Shown here piece by piece: positions 26,676 to 35,299 of a stretch of 60,679 nt of DNA. How positions within the stretch are numbered: position 1 is the stretch's first letter; each line of letters starts with the position of its first letter. Source of the stretch: a virus; the IMG/VR virus record IMGVR_UViG_3300032214_001145, positions 1 through 60,679 of that record; one strand, given 5' to 3'. A model generated the notes under the pieces. The model saw only the letters and a list, made by a program, of their open reading frames with translations. It did not search any database and was not told where the DNA came from. A program made the translations under genes and the position numbers.

Positions 26676-26695
26676 ATTCAAATAAAAATAAAATT

Positions 26696-26842
26696 ATGGC
26701 AAAAGTAGAAAAAATAAAAATACAAAGACCCGCACAGGTAGTTAAAGTAATTACTGGTCCATTATCTAATGATTTAAAAACAAAAGTAGCGACAGCATTC
26801 GAAGCAGTTGTAACCGCAATTAAAGTTAAACATTTAGAGTAA
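26696..26842 (+). CDS. 48-residue protein of unknown function
   Basis: A complete short ORF (starts MAKVEKIKIQRPAQVV, ends AVVTAIKVKHLE) between the Hint-like protein gene and a radical SAM gene. It has an A-rich leader, no cysteine and no hydrophobic segment. A Gly-Pro (ITGPLSND) separates a basic first half from a helical second half. Size and position invite comparison with RiPP precursors, but nothing in the sequence proves this. Confidence 0.55.
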   Translation: MAKVEKIKIQRPAQVVKVITGPLSNDLKTKVATAFEAVVTAIKVKHLE

Positions 26843-26882
26843 TAGTATACACTAAGTATTTGATTTCATTGATTAAATTATT

Positions 26883-27932
26883 ATGAAATCTAAAATAAAT
26901 TTAAAGAATTATTTTTGTAGTGTTCCCTTTAATTCATTAGAAATACACAATAATGTGTGTTTTGTTTGTTGCCCATCTTGGTTACCAAATAAAATTGAAC
27001 TTAGTGAAATACCACTAAAAGATATATACAATAGTGAACCAATAGTTGACATAAGAAATTCAATATTGGATGGCTCTTTTAAGTATTGTGATAAAGAACT
27101 CTGTCCCTATTTAAGTAAATTGGTAAACTACGGAGTTACATCTGGCCCAATCACCTTAAAATCTGATTCAAATTACGATACACCAATCATAAAAAATAAT
27201 ACCCCGGATTACTTAGTCATGAATTTTGATAGGACATGCAATTACAAATGCCCGTCATGTAGGGTAGATTTAATTGTTGAAAATAGTCAGGGGATAAAAC
27301 GTGTTGAAAAAACGATTGAGGAAATTGACAATTATTACTCGGAACATGTAAAAATTTTATACATCACAGGTTCTGGAGATCCATTTGTTTCGGTGGGGTT
27401 TAGAAATTATCTTAGGAATTTTAATCCCAAAAAATATCCAAACCTAAAATCAATACACCTACATACTAACGCATCGATGTGGAATAAAGAAATGTGGAAT
27501 TCAATGCCCAATATCCACAAATACGTTCACACCTGTGAAATTAGTATAGATGCGGGGACAAAGGACACTTATGAAAATAAAACAAGAATAGGTGGTAATT
27601 GGGATAATTTATTAAATAATCTTAAATTCATAAGCACGTTACCGATAAATGTGAAAACGTCATTTGTTGTTCAGGATTCTAACTATATGGAAATGGAAGA
27701 ATTTTATAACTTGATGTATTCTATTTTTGGTAAGAAAGTAAATGTATTTTTTGGTAAGATCACTAATTGGGGCACATTTTCGGATGCTGAATTTAAACTA
27801 AAGCAGGTATGGGATTCCGAACATCCAGAACATATGTTCTTTAAAAAAGAATTTAATAAAATATGGAAAAATACAAACTTATTCCATAATTTATATGAGT
27901 TTATTGACACCACACATAAATCCTTGATATGA
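26883..27932 (+). CDS. radical SAM protein with N-terminal SPASM/twitch-like cysteines
   Basis: A 349-residue protein with CNYKCPSC at C119/C123/C126 and, in place of GGE, ILYITGSGDPFVS. The N-terminal FCSVPFNSLEIHNNVCFVCCPSW and YCDKELCPYL form an auxiliary-cluster-like segment ahead of the core, as in the proteins at 5.5-8.1 kb. The C-terminus lacks a further Cys cluster. It follows the 48-residue gene by 40 nt and overlaps the next oxygenase by ATGA. The substrate could be one of the neighbouring small products or a virion protein. Confidence 0.82.
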   Translation: MKSKINLKNYFCSVPFNSLEIHNNVCFVCCPSWLPNKIELSEIPLKDIYNSEPIVDIRNSILDGSFKYCDKELCPYLSKLVNYGVTSGPITLKSDSNYDTPIIKNNTPDYLVMNFDRTCNYKCPSCRVDLIVENSQGIKRVEKTIEEIDNYYSEHVKILYITGSGDPFVSVGFRNYLRNFNPKKYPNLKSIHLHTNASMWNKEMWNSMPNIHKYVHTCEISIDAGTKDTYENKTRIGGNWDNLLNNLKFISTLPINVKTSFVVQDSNYMEMEEFYNLMYSIFGKKVNVFFGKITNWGTFSDAEFKLKQVWDSEHPEHMFFKKEFNKIWKNTNLFHNLYEFIDTTHKSLI

Positions 27933-28429
27933 TATTAGAACAAAAAATATTATTTAGTAAAGATGAGTGTGAATCTATAATATCATATAACAACACCGAT
28001 ATTACAAATTGGACGTCGGGTGATAGAAAATATAATTCACAGCCAATCAATTACTCGTTAGAAACAAAATGGCTATTTGATAAGTTGAAGGATTTTGTAG
28101 AAAAGGAAGCAACAATTAGAGTTAGAACAATAAAAAAAACAATACATTTCCATAAATTCACAACAGGTGATTGGTTCGGAAAACATAACGACATTAGAGA
28201 CAATAGAGTATATGCTGTCGGAGTACTTTTAAACGATGACTTTGAAGGTGGAGATTTTAAATTACACGATCCAAATAAAATAACTTTAAATAAAATAGTT
28301 GGAAATACCTATTTATTTGATGTAAGAATATACCACGAAATAACACCAATTTTAGAAGGTAATAGGTATTCTTTATTATGGTTTTTGCAAAATGAACACA
28401 TAAAAATAGAAACAAATAAATTAATATGA
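27929..28429 (+). CDS. 2OG-Fe(II) oxygenase (P4H-like)
   Basis: A 166-residue minimal dioxygenase: WFGKHNDIRD supplies His86 and Asp88, RIYHEITPI supplies His136 and EGNRYSLLWFL supplies Arg146. LLNDDFEGGDFKLHD is the intervening strand pair, close to that of the protein at 22275-22790. It begins and ends with ATGA overlaps, so it is coupled to the radical SAM gene before it and the SGNH gene after it. Confidence 0.87.
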   Translation: MILEQKILFSKDECESIISYNNTDITNWTSGDRKYNSQPINYSLETKWLFDKLKDFVEKEATIRVRTIKKTIHFHKFTTGDWFGKHNDIRDNRVYAVGVLLNDDFEGGDFKLHDPNKITLNKIVGNTYLFDVRIYHEITPILEGNRYSLLWFLQNEHIKIETNKLI

Positions 28430-29232
28430 ATCCATTAGAATATTGGAACCCCGAAACTTTTGAGATATCGTCGTTCCGATTTAAATTAGACGAAAGAAAA
28501 GGAAAGATATATAGAACATCCGGAAGTGATAATACCGGTTTATGTGTGTATACCTATAATGAATTAGGATTTAGAGGTGATAGTATTAAAAAAGAAGGGT
28601 TTAAAGTTATGTCATTTGGGTGCTCAAATACCGAAGGTGTCGCGGTTAATGATAATGAAACTTGGCCGGCTAGATTTACATCGTTAATACCAAACGGAGT
28701 TAATTTTAATTTTGGTACGGGCGGTAGAAGTAATGATTTTATTGTTAGATGTTTATTAACATATTATGATTTAATTAAACCGGATTTAGTTTTTATAATG
28801 TATACATCACCCCATCGAAGAGAAATATATACAAAAGATGGTGGAGTAGAACCATTTATGGCAACACATCAATGGGGATATTTAAGAGAAACCGATGATG
28901 GTGTTAAAACACAAGAATATTTAACTTATTTACAAAATGATAATGAGGATTTTATAAATTGGTATAAAAATCATTTATTAATAAAATATTTTTTAGAATC
29001 AAAGAAATGTAATTGGTTATGGAATGGTAGTCTTGGCATACCAATGGATTATAATGAATTTAATAGATTCGATGGTGATTACGGAAAGTATATAGATTTT
29101 GGTGTGGATAATGGGCACCCAGGTCCAAAACATAATAAAGATTATGCAACTAAATTATTCAACCATGTATATAAAAACTTCAACGAATACCTACCATCAG
29201 GAGTGATAGGTCTCCAAAGTAAAATAATTTAA
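28426..29232 (+). CDS. SGNH hydrolase-like protein
   Basis: The 268-residue protein has VMSFGCSNTEG with a candidate nucleophile Ser67, FGTGGRSNDFIVR as the Gly/Asn oxyanion block, and DNGHPGPKHN near the C-terminus giving the His (with Asp three residues before). The first 50 residues precede the fold and may be a binding arm. Possible roles are sugar O-acetyl transfer or de-acetylation. The overlap with the oxygenase (ATGA) suggests coordinated expression. Confidence 0.65.
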   Translation: MNPLEYWNPETFEISSFRFKLDERKGKIYRTSGSDNTGLCVYTYNELGFRGDSIKKEGFKVMSFGCSNTEGVAVNDNETWPARFTSLIPNGVNFNFGTGGRSNDFIVRCLLTYYDLIKPDLVFIMYTSPHRREIYTKDGGVEPFMATHQWGYLRETDDGVKTQEYLTYLQNDNEDFINWYKNHLLIKYFLESKKCNWLWNGSLGIPMDYNEFNRFDGDYGKYIDFGVDNGHPGPKHNKDYATKLFNHVYKNFNEYLPSGVIGLQSKII

Positions 29233-29253
29233 AATAAAACACTATTTAATATA

Positions 29254-29931
29254 ATGGCAAGAATATGGACATTTGGTGATAGTTTTACAGCATCATTTAA
29301 ACCCGAACCGGAAATAGCAAAAATTGTCGATTGGCGGAATGAATATTGTGAATTCAAAGGGTATATCCCTGGAGTTTATGGTGAAGTTATTTCACAAATA
29401 TTAGATATCCCGCTAATGAACATGGGGATAGGTGGATGTGATAATTATACTATTTTAGACGCAATAATTGATTCATGTGACATGATAAAAGAAGATGATA
29501 TAATTATTGTTGGCTGGTCAAGCGTTTTGAGATCTAGGTTAGTAAATATAAATGATGTTTTTACACCAATTATACCCAACTTACCCGAAAAAAATCTAGC
29601 AGAATTTTTTGGTGTTAAACAATCAACACTTGACGATATATTGGTAAACAGATCACATGTTCTTTATATAAAAGAATTAAATAAATTTATTAAATTGGTG
29701 AATCATTTGTTTCCCAAAAACAAAATTATTCAATGGTCACCATTTTATAGCTGGGCAAATAATGAGGGGGTAAACGTTCAAAAAATGAACATAGATATAG
29801 TGGGAATAAATCGTGAAACTAAAAATGTTGTTAGAGATGGCCATTTTTCGGAGCAAACACATAAAAACTTGGCACATAAAATGATAGAGATTTTAAACAA
29901 AGGGGGTAAAATAACTAATAAGATGATATGA
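29254..29931 (+). CDS. SGNH/GDSL hydrolase-like protein
   Basis: A 225-residue protein with the classic WTFGDSFTAS elbow (Ser10), NMGIGGCDNYTIL (Gly and Asn blocks) and VRDGHFSEQTHKNLAHKM with the Asp-x-His near the C-terminus. All four SGNH blocks are present. It is the second of two adjacent SGNH genes but shares little beyond the motifs with its neighbour. It overlaps the following sulfotransferase gene by four bases. Confidence 0.75.
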   Translation: MARIWTFGDSFTASFKPEPEIAKIVDWRNEYCEFKGYIPGVYGEVISQILDIPLMNMGIGGCDNYTILDAIIDSCDMIKEDDIIIVGWSSVLRSRLVNINDVFTPIIPNLPEKNLAEFFGVKQSTLDDILVNRSHVLYIKELNKFIKLVNHLFPKNKIIQWSPFYSWANNEGVNVQKMNIDIVGINRETKNVVRDGHFSEQTHKNLAHKMIEILNKGGKITNKMI

Positions 29932-30500
29932 TTTATACAATAATTGCTGAGGGTAGAAGTGGTAGTCAGAATTTATTACACTGGCTTTCAATTGCTTTAC
30001 CAAACTTTGAAGCAATTCATGAACCTTTTAACGCAGCAGAAACAAGATATACACAAGATATTAGTGGAAACGATCTTTCATGGATAAGTCCCGGTAAAAA
30101 TTATGTAATAAAAGAACTTTGGCATACTAAGAGAAATTTTACTCCTCTAATTGAAAAAAGTGATAAAATAATCTGTTTATACCGAGAAAATTGGTTCGAA
30201 CAGGTTAGTTCTTTATTATATGCGTTTAAAACAAACAAATGGCACTCAAAATATAGTGTTGAAAGATTAAAAGAAACCATTTCTGAAGAGGAGATATTAG
30301 ATTATTACGAAAATATACAGAAAGGTATTAAAGAAAAATTCCAAATATTCATCAAAGAACAGGGTTTAAAGTCACTGACTTATGAAGATCTTTATCAAGG
30401 ACAGGGCATTTATGATATTAAAGACCATTTTAATATTGAAACCACCCATATCTTCCCATTTAGCGGGCGTTACTTAACTAAAGACAATCCGCTAATATAA
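29928..30500 (+). CDS. sulfotransferase-like protein 2
   Basis: A 190-residue P-loop-like protein: IIAEGRSGSQNLLHWL at residues 5-20 matches the phosphosulfate-binding loop, and KIICLYRENWFEQVSSLL near residue 85 matches the 3'-phosphate block (Arg plus Ser). It is shorter than the protein at 23432-24193 and has the layout of compact marine-phage and bacterial sulfotransferases. PAPS from the phage CysC-like enzyme is the expected donor. It is the last gene before the fibre genes, so fibre modification is one possibility. Confidence 0.68.
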   Translation: MIYTIIAEGRSGSQNLLHWLSIALPNFEAIHEPFNAAETRYTQDISGNDLSWISPGKNYVIKELWHTKRNFTPLIEKSDKIICLYRENWFEQVSSLLYAFKTNKWHSKYSVERLKETISEEEILDYYENIQKGIKEKFQIFIKEQGLKSLTYEDLYQGQGIYDIKDHFNIETTHIFPFSGRYLTKDNPLI

Positions 30501-30554
30501 TTCAGCCATAATATGAACTCCAAAGTATTTATCTAAGTATAATAACACATTTAG

Positions 30555-33500
30555 ATGAATATATTTGATCCACACATATCGGGCTCCCTATCAGTATCTG
30601 GTTCGGGGGAAATTTCAGGCGATTTAACGGTACTTGGTACGTTGTTTGCAACAATTTCCGGTACCTCACAAAACGCCGTTTCAGCTTCACATGCTGCAAT
30701 GTATCTATTAACCTCTAGTTTCCAGACATTTACTGGTTCATATACTACTGGGGCGTTTACCGGGTCATTTAAGGGCGATGGTGCTGGTTTATACAATATC
30801 CCAGCTAGTGGGGTTACGGGACTTAATTTAACAAGAATTGCTGATGGTAGTGCGACTGCGTCTATTTCAAGTGCAGACGGTTTAAGAATTAATACAAATA
30901 CCGAAATAACTGGTACATTAAAAGTTAACAACTTTAACTTAGGTGGTAATGATATTGTTGAAATTACCCTTACAGATGGTGGTGGAAAATATTATGTTAA
31001 CGGTGTTAAAAATCCAAGGTTATCGTTTATTAGAGGATTTAAATATAGATTCTATTTTGATAATAACAATGTTCACCCATTACTTTTTTCTTTAACCAAC
31101 GATGGGGAACATAATGGTGGAACAGTATATACTACAGGGGTAACAACTGGGTCAACTCCATCATTTTACGTTCAGATCGATGTTACAGATGCTACTGCAT
31201 CAACTTTATATTATTTCTGTGACCATCACGTTGGAATGGGTAATTCAATTTCAGTATATTCTGATTTTTTAAATGCACAATCTAGTGTTAACCTTACTAA
31301 CGTAGACACGGGAATGTTTGCCACAACCGGATCAAACAACTTTACAAATATTCAAAGAACAAGTGGCTCATTAGTTGTAACCGGATCTGTAGATGTCACA
31401 GGGTCAATTAATCTTTTTGGTACCGCTAATATAAGTGGGTCAATAATGTTAAATGGTCAAGCAATTGGTACTGGAAAGTTAGATGAAACAACATTTAATT
31501 CATATACCTCTTCAAATGATGGTAGGTTATTTGCAATTGAAAATTCTACATCGTCATATAACACATTTACCAGCTCAATAGATACCAGAATTAAGAATGA
31601 GATGAACGAAGAAAACGTTATCTCTGGATCAATTCAAGTTATATTAACTGGAACCACAGGTTATTCGACATTCAGTTCAAGTGTGTCAACAAGTGTTGGT
31701 GCATTAAGTTCTAGTATTGAAACAACCACATCCGGCCTTAGTTCATCTATAGGTTCTTTAAGTTCATCAGTTGCAACTACAACTAGTGGTTTAACTTTAT
31801 CTATAAGTTCTTTAAGTTCATCGGTAGCTACAACTACATCTGGGCTAAGTTCTAGTATTGGAACAATATCTTCATCATTTAGTTCTACTAATGATACTCA
31901 AAATGGTAGACTAGGCACTATTGAAACTTCTACAGGTAGTTTAAATACATTTACTAGTTCAATAGACACCACAATTAAAAACAAATTAAACACTGAATCA
32001 GTAATATCTGGTAGTATTCAAGTTAATATTACTGGTACAACAGGATATAGTACATTTAGCTCAAGCGTGTCAACAAGTATCGGAGCATTAAGTTCTAGTA
32101 TTGAAACAACCACATCTGGATTAAGTTCAAGTGTTGGTAGTATATCATCTTCACTTAGTTCTACTAACGATACACAAAACAATAGATTAGGTAGTATCGA
32201 AACTTCAACTGGTAGTTTAAATTTATTCACCAGTTCAATTGATACAACAATTAAAAATAAACTTAATACAGAGTCAGTAGTATCTGGAAGTTCACAAATT
32301 TTAATTACCGGAACAACTGGTTATTCTACATTTAGTTCTAGTATATCAACAAGTATCGGCGCGTTAAGTTCCAGTGTTGGTACCGCTATTAATGGTTTAA
32401 GCTCTTCTGTTGCAACAACAACAAACGATTTAAGTTCAAGTATTGCTTTGACAACATCTGGGTTAACATTGTCTGTGAGTTCTTTAAGTTCTTCGGTGGC
32501 AACAACCACATCTGGATTAAATTCAAGTATCGGTAGTTTATCTTCTTCTGTTGCAACAGTAAATTTAAATCAAAATAATAGATTAGACTCCATTGAAGGA
32601 AAAACAGGTAGTTATGCAACTACTGGATCAAACATATTCCAAGGTAATCAAACAATTACTGGATCATTATATATTTCACAGGATTTAATAGTCGCTGGGT
32701 CGTCGTCAATACAACACATTAGTTCTTCTATAGTTAATATTGCCGATAACATCATTACAGTAAATGCTCAAAACCCAGCAGTAAGATTCGGTGGCCTTGC
32801 TGTTATCGATAGTGGATCTTCACCACAAGTATCCGGCTCGTTATTATTTGACGCCACCGAAAACGAATGGATATTTGTTCATCAAAATCAAACAGCGGTA
32901 ACCTCGGCTTTATTAATAATGGGGCCAGAAACATACAATGATATTGGTAATGAAATTCATTTAACAAATAACAGATTAGTTAAATCAACTATTGATGAAC
33001 ACGTTGGTGATAGTAATATCACCGATACTGGAACTAAGGTTTCAATCAATTCAAATACCGAAGTAACCGGAACACTAAAAGTAACGGGAGTTATCGGTAG
33101 CCCAACTATAACGGCAATTGAAACATCCACATCAAGTTTAAATACATTTACCTCATCGTTATTAACTGCAATAGAATTAACGGGATCAAACTTAACCGTT
33201 AGGGGTGACTTTTTAGTTAAAGGTACAACAACAAACGTTAATACAGCAACGCTTGATGTTGATAATAATTTAATAAATTTAAATGGTAGTGGCGCGACAT
33301 TTGCTGGATTAAGAGTTAAAGATACTACAGCACCAAGCCAAATATCGGGATCTTTATTATGGGATTCAGCAAATGATTATTGGATTGCTGGTCAATTAGG
33401 GTCAGAACAAAGAATAGTTAGAGAAACAGAATTTAATACAGCTGTTACAAGAATTGGTAACGTTGAAACCTCAACAGGTTCATTAAATTCATTCACATCT

Positions 33501-35282
33501 TCTATTAATACAACAATTAAAAACAAATTAAATAGTGACGGTGTTATAAGTGGTTCCGTTCAAGTGAATCATAACGCAACAACAAATTATGATGCAAATC
33601 AACACATTGATCACACGGCTATTTCAATATCTGCTGGTAGTGGTTTATCTGGTGGAGGTACAATAGCAGCAACAAGAACATTAACATTAGATACTGGATC
33701 TTCACATTTTACTAATGGAGTTAAAGCCAAAATGAACACAGATGGTGTTATATCTGGATCATCACAAGTACTATCAGGTACAGGCATATGGTCTGGATCT
33801 GCACAGTTACCATCAGGCGTGGTGTCAGGTTCATCTCAAGTATTAAGTGGAACTGGTATATGGTCCGGATCGGCACAACTACCTAGTGGGGTGGTATCTG
33901 GATCTTCACAAGTGTTAGCTGGGACAACGATTCACTCTGGTGCATTCTTTAATGGTATTAGTGTTGTGTCGGGCTCTGGGCAAATTTCATTCAATGGTAT
34001 AACAGATAAACCAACATTGGTTTCTGGCTCATCGCAAATTACTTTCTTAAGTATTAGTAGTATACCGTCTGGATTAGTTTCAGGTAGTTCACAAGTATTA
34101 TCGGGAACAGGTATATGGTCTGGTTCTGCTCAATTACCAAGTGGTGTTGTGTCGGGGTCTTCACAAATAACTTACGGTTCAATATCAGGAATACCGGGTG
34201 GTATTGTATCAGGTTCAAGTCAAATAACTTTTGGATCAATAAGTAGCATACCGTCAGGATTAGTATCAGGTTCAAGTCAAATAACGTTATCATCTACCAC
34301 TGGATATGGTTCGGTTTTAAATCAGGCGGTTTTAACAACAAGTGCTCCAACATTTGATCAAGTTATTACTAGTAACAATGGTAACGGAACAAACTTCCGT
34401 ATAGGAGATGACGTTTGGATTGGTGATATAAACGCAGCTAATACATTTAGAATACAAGGTGTACAAAATGCGGCTAATGCATATATAGTATTTGGTAATG
34501 GTGATGCAACTGCTCTTGGTAGAGCAAGCACAGGTGCATTAACATATGGTGGTAACACGGTTTATCATGCGGGTAATTTAACCAACCTTAATCAACTTAC
34601 TAACGGTCCCGGTTACATAACAGGTATTAACTCAAGCGCTGTAACAACGGCATTGGGTTACACTCCATATAACGCAACCAACCCAAATGGATATATCACT
34701 GGTATATCGTTTGCTAACGTCTCATCTAAACCTACAACAATTAGTGGTTATGGAATAACAGACGCAATCACAACGGGCAATATTGGTTCACAATCAGTAA
34801 GTTATGCGTCAACTGCAGGGTCTGCCGATCAAATTGATGGCATTGGAATCAGAAACACAAACACGGGCGCAGTTGCTGCCAATACATTAGATTCAAATGG
34901 TTTTACATATGTTACCGATGTTGATGGTAGTAGTAGTAACTTAACTGGTAACTCAACAGATGGCGCATTGTATTCTCAAATATATAGTTCAAGCTGGCAA
35001 CACCAAATATATGGTGATTATAGAACTGGTATCATGTATGTTAGAGGTAAGAATAGTGGTACTTGGCAATCTTGGAAGAGAGTTGCATTAAGTAGTGCAA
35101 CAACGTTCTCAAGTGTTACTAGTTTAACATTTACACATAACTTAGGTACTGCAAATTTAACTGCGCAGGTGTTTGATACAAACGGAGACATGTTTTTCCC
35201 TTCTAATATAAGAATATCATCAACACAAGTGATAGTAACTTTTGCATCATCTAGATCAGGAAGACTTGTAGTTACAGGATAA
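30555..35282 (+). CDS. long repetitive tail fibre protein with cupredoxin-like domain
   Basis: A 1575-residue virion fibre. The N-terminus (SGSLSVSGSGEISGDLTVLG) is the shape seen in phage tail-associated beta-structures. Residues ~135-240 resemble a cupredoxin: His174 (HPLLFS), then C222-x2-H225-x2-M228 in YFCDHHVGMG, the amicyanin spacing. Ser/Thr-rich repeats follow (~370-680, LSSSVATTTSGL type), then at least two GTL/DNNLINLNGSG fibre modules and nine VSGSSQ repeats (~1065-1245). The C-terminus (HAGNLTNLNQLTNG, GALYSQIYSS, WQSWKRV, SLTFTHNLG) is a typical tail-fibre end. It begins the structural operon. Confidence 0.88.
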   Translation: MNIFDPHISGSLSVSGSGEISGDLTVLGTLFATISGTSQNAVSASHAAMYLLTSSFQTFTGSYTTGAFTGSFKGDGAGLYNIPASGVTGLNLTRIADGSATASISSADGLRINTNTEITGTLKVNNFNLGGNDIVEITLTDGGGKYYVNGVKNPRLSFIRGFKYRFYFDNNNVHPLLFSLTNDGEHNGGTVYTTGVTTGSTPSFYVQIDVTDATASTLYYFCDHHVGMGNSISVYSDFLNAQSSVNLTNVDTGMFATTGSNNFTNIQRTSGSLVVTGSVDVTGSINLFGTANISGSIMLNGQAIGTGKLDETTFNSYTSSNDGRLFAIENSTSSYNTFTSSIDTRIKNEMNEENVISGSIQVILTGTTGYSTFSSSVSTSVGALSSSIETTTSGLSSSIGSLSSSVATTTSGLTLSISSLSSSVATTTSGLSSSIGTISSSFSSTNDTQNGRLGTIETSTGSLNTFTSSIDTTIKNKLNTESVISGSIQVNITGTTGYSTFSSSVSTSIGALSSSIETTTSGLSSSVGSISSSLSSTNDTQNNRLGSIETSTGSLNLFTSSIDTTIKNKLNTESVVSGSSQILITGTTGYSTFSSSISTSIGALSSSVGTAINGLSSSVATTTNDLSSSIALTTSGLTLSVSSLSSSVATTTSGLNSSIGSLSSSVATVNLNQNNRLDSIEGKTGSYATTGSNIFQGNQTITGSLYISQDLIVAGSSSIQHISSSIVNIADNIITVNAQNPAVRFGGLAVIDSGSSPQVSGSLLFDATENEWIFVHQNQTAVTSALLIMGPETYNDIGNEIHLTNNRLVKSTIDEHVGDSNITDTGTKVSINSNTEVTGTLKVTGVIGSPTITAIETSTSSLNTFTSSLLTAIELTGSNLTVRGDFLVKGTTTNVNTATLDVDNNLINLNGSGATFAGLRVKDTTAPSQISGSLLWDSANDYWIAGQLGSEQRIVRETEFNTAVTRIGNVETSTGSLNSFTSSINTTIKNKLNSDGVISGSVQVNHNATTNYDANQHIDHTAISISAGSGLSGGGTIAATRTLTLDTGSSHFTNGVKAKMNTDGVISGSSQVLSGTGIWSGSAQLPSGVVSGSSQVLSGTGIWSGSAQLPSGVVSGSSQVLAGTTIHSGAFFNGISVVSGSGQISFNGITDKPTLVSGSSQITFLSISSIPSGLVSGSSQVLSGTGIWSGSAQLPSGVVSGSSQITYGSISGIPGGIVSGSSQITFGSISSIPSGLVSGSSQITLSSTTGYGSVLNQAVLTTSAPTFDQVITSNNGNGTNFRIGDDVWIGDINAANTFRIQGVQNAANAYIVFGNGDATALGRASTGALTYGGNTVYHAGNLTNLNQLTNGPGYITGINSSAVTTALGYTPYNATNPNGYITGISFANVSSKPTTISGYGITDAITTGNIGSQSVSYASTAGSADQIDGIGIRNTNTGAVAANTLDSNGFTYVTDVDGSSSNLTGNSTDGALYSQIYSSSWQHQIYGDYRTGIMYVRGKNSGTWQSWKRVALSSATTFSSVTSLTFTHNLGTANLTAQVFDTNGDMFFPSNIRISSTQVIVTFASSRSGRLVVTG
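31660..32590 (+). repeat. in-frame degenerate repeats in fibre gene (LSSSxATTTSGL type)
   Basis: About 300 codons encode short Ser/Thr-rich units such as LSSSVATTTSGL and GALSSSIETTTSGL, plus a longer unit of ~75-80 residues (beginning VISGSIQVxxTGTTGYSTFSS) present three times. The spacing suggests an elongated trimeric coiled-coil or beta-helical shaft. Synonymous differences between units show the repeats are old or maintained by selection. Confidence 0.8.
33747..34286 (+). repeat. nine in-frame VSGSSQ repeats in fibre gene
   Basis: The hexapeptide VSGSSQ (with I/L/V before and V/I after, one copy SGSGQ) recurs nine times every ~14-25 residues, alternating with LSGTGIWSGSAQLPSG or ITFGSISSIPSG segments. 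The regularity indicates a repetitive shaft. Neighbouring enzymes for glycosylation or sulfation make the many exposed Ser/Thr of interest as targets. Confidence 0.8.
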
Positions 35283-35299
35283 AATCATTATATTAGATT

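Noticed and set aside
32018-32619. Several open frames on the minus strand in the fibre gene
   Set aside because: They mirror the repetitive Ser/Thr codons of the fibre and have low-complexity Leu/Val-rich translations.
31660-34286. Regular repeats suggesting a CRISPR array
   Set aside because: Repeats are in frame, degenerate at synonymous sites, with no equal spacers; they encode fibre units.
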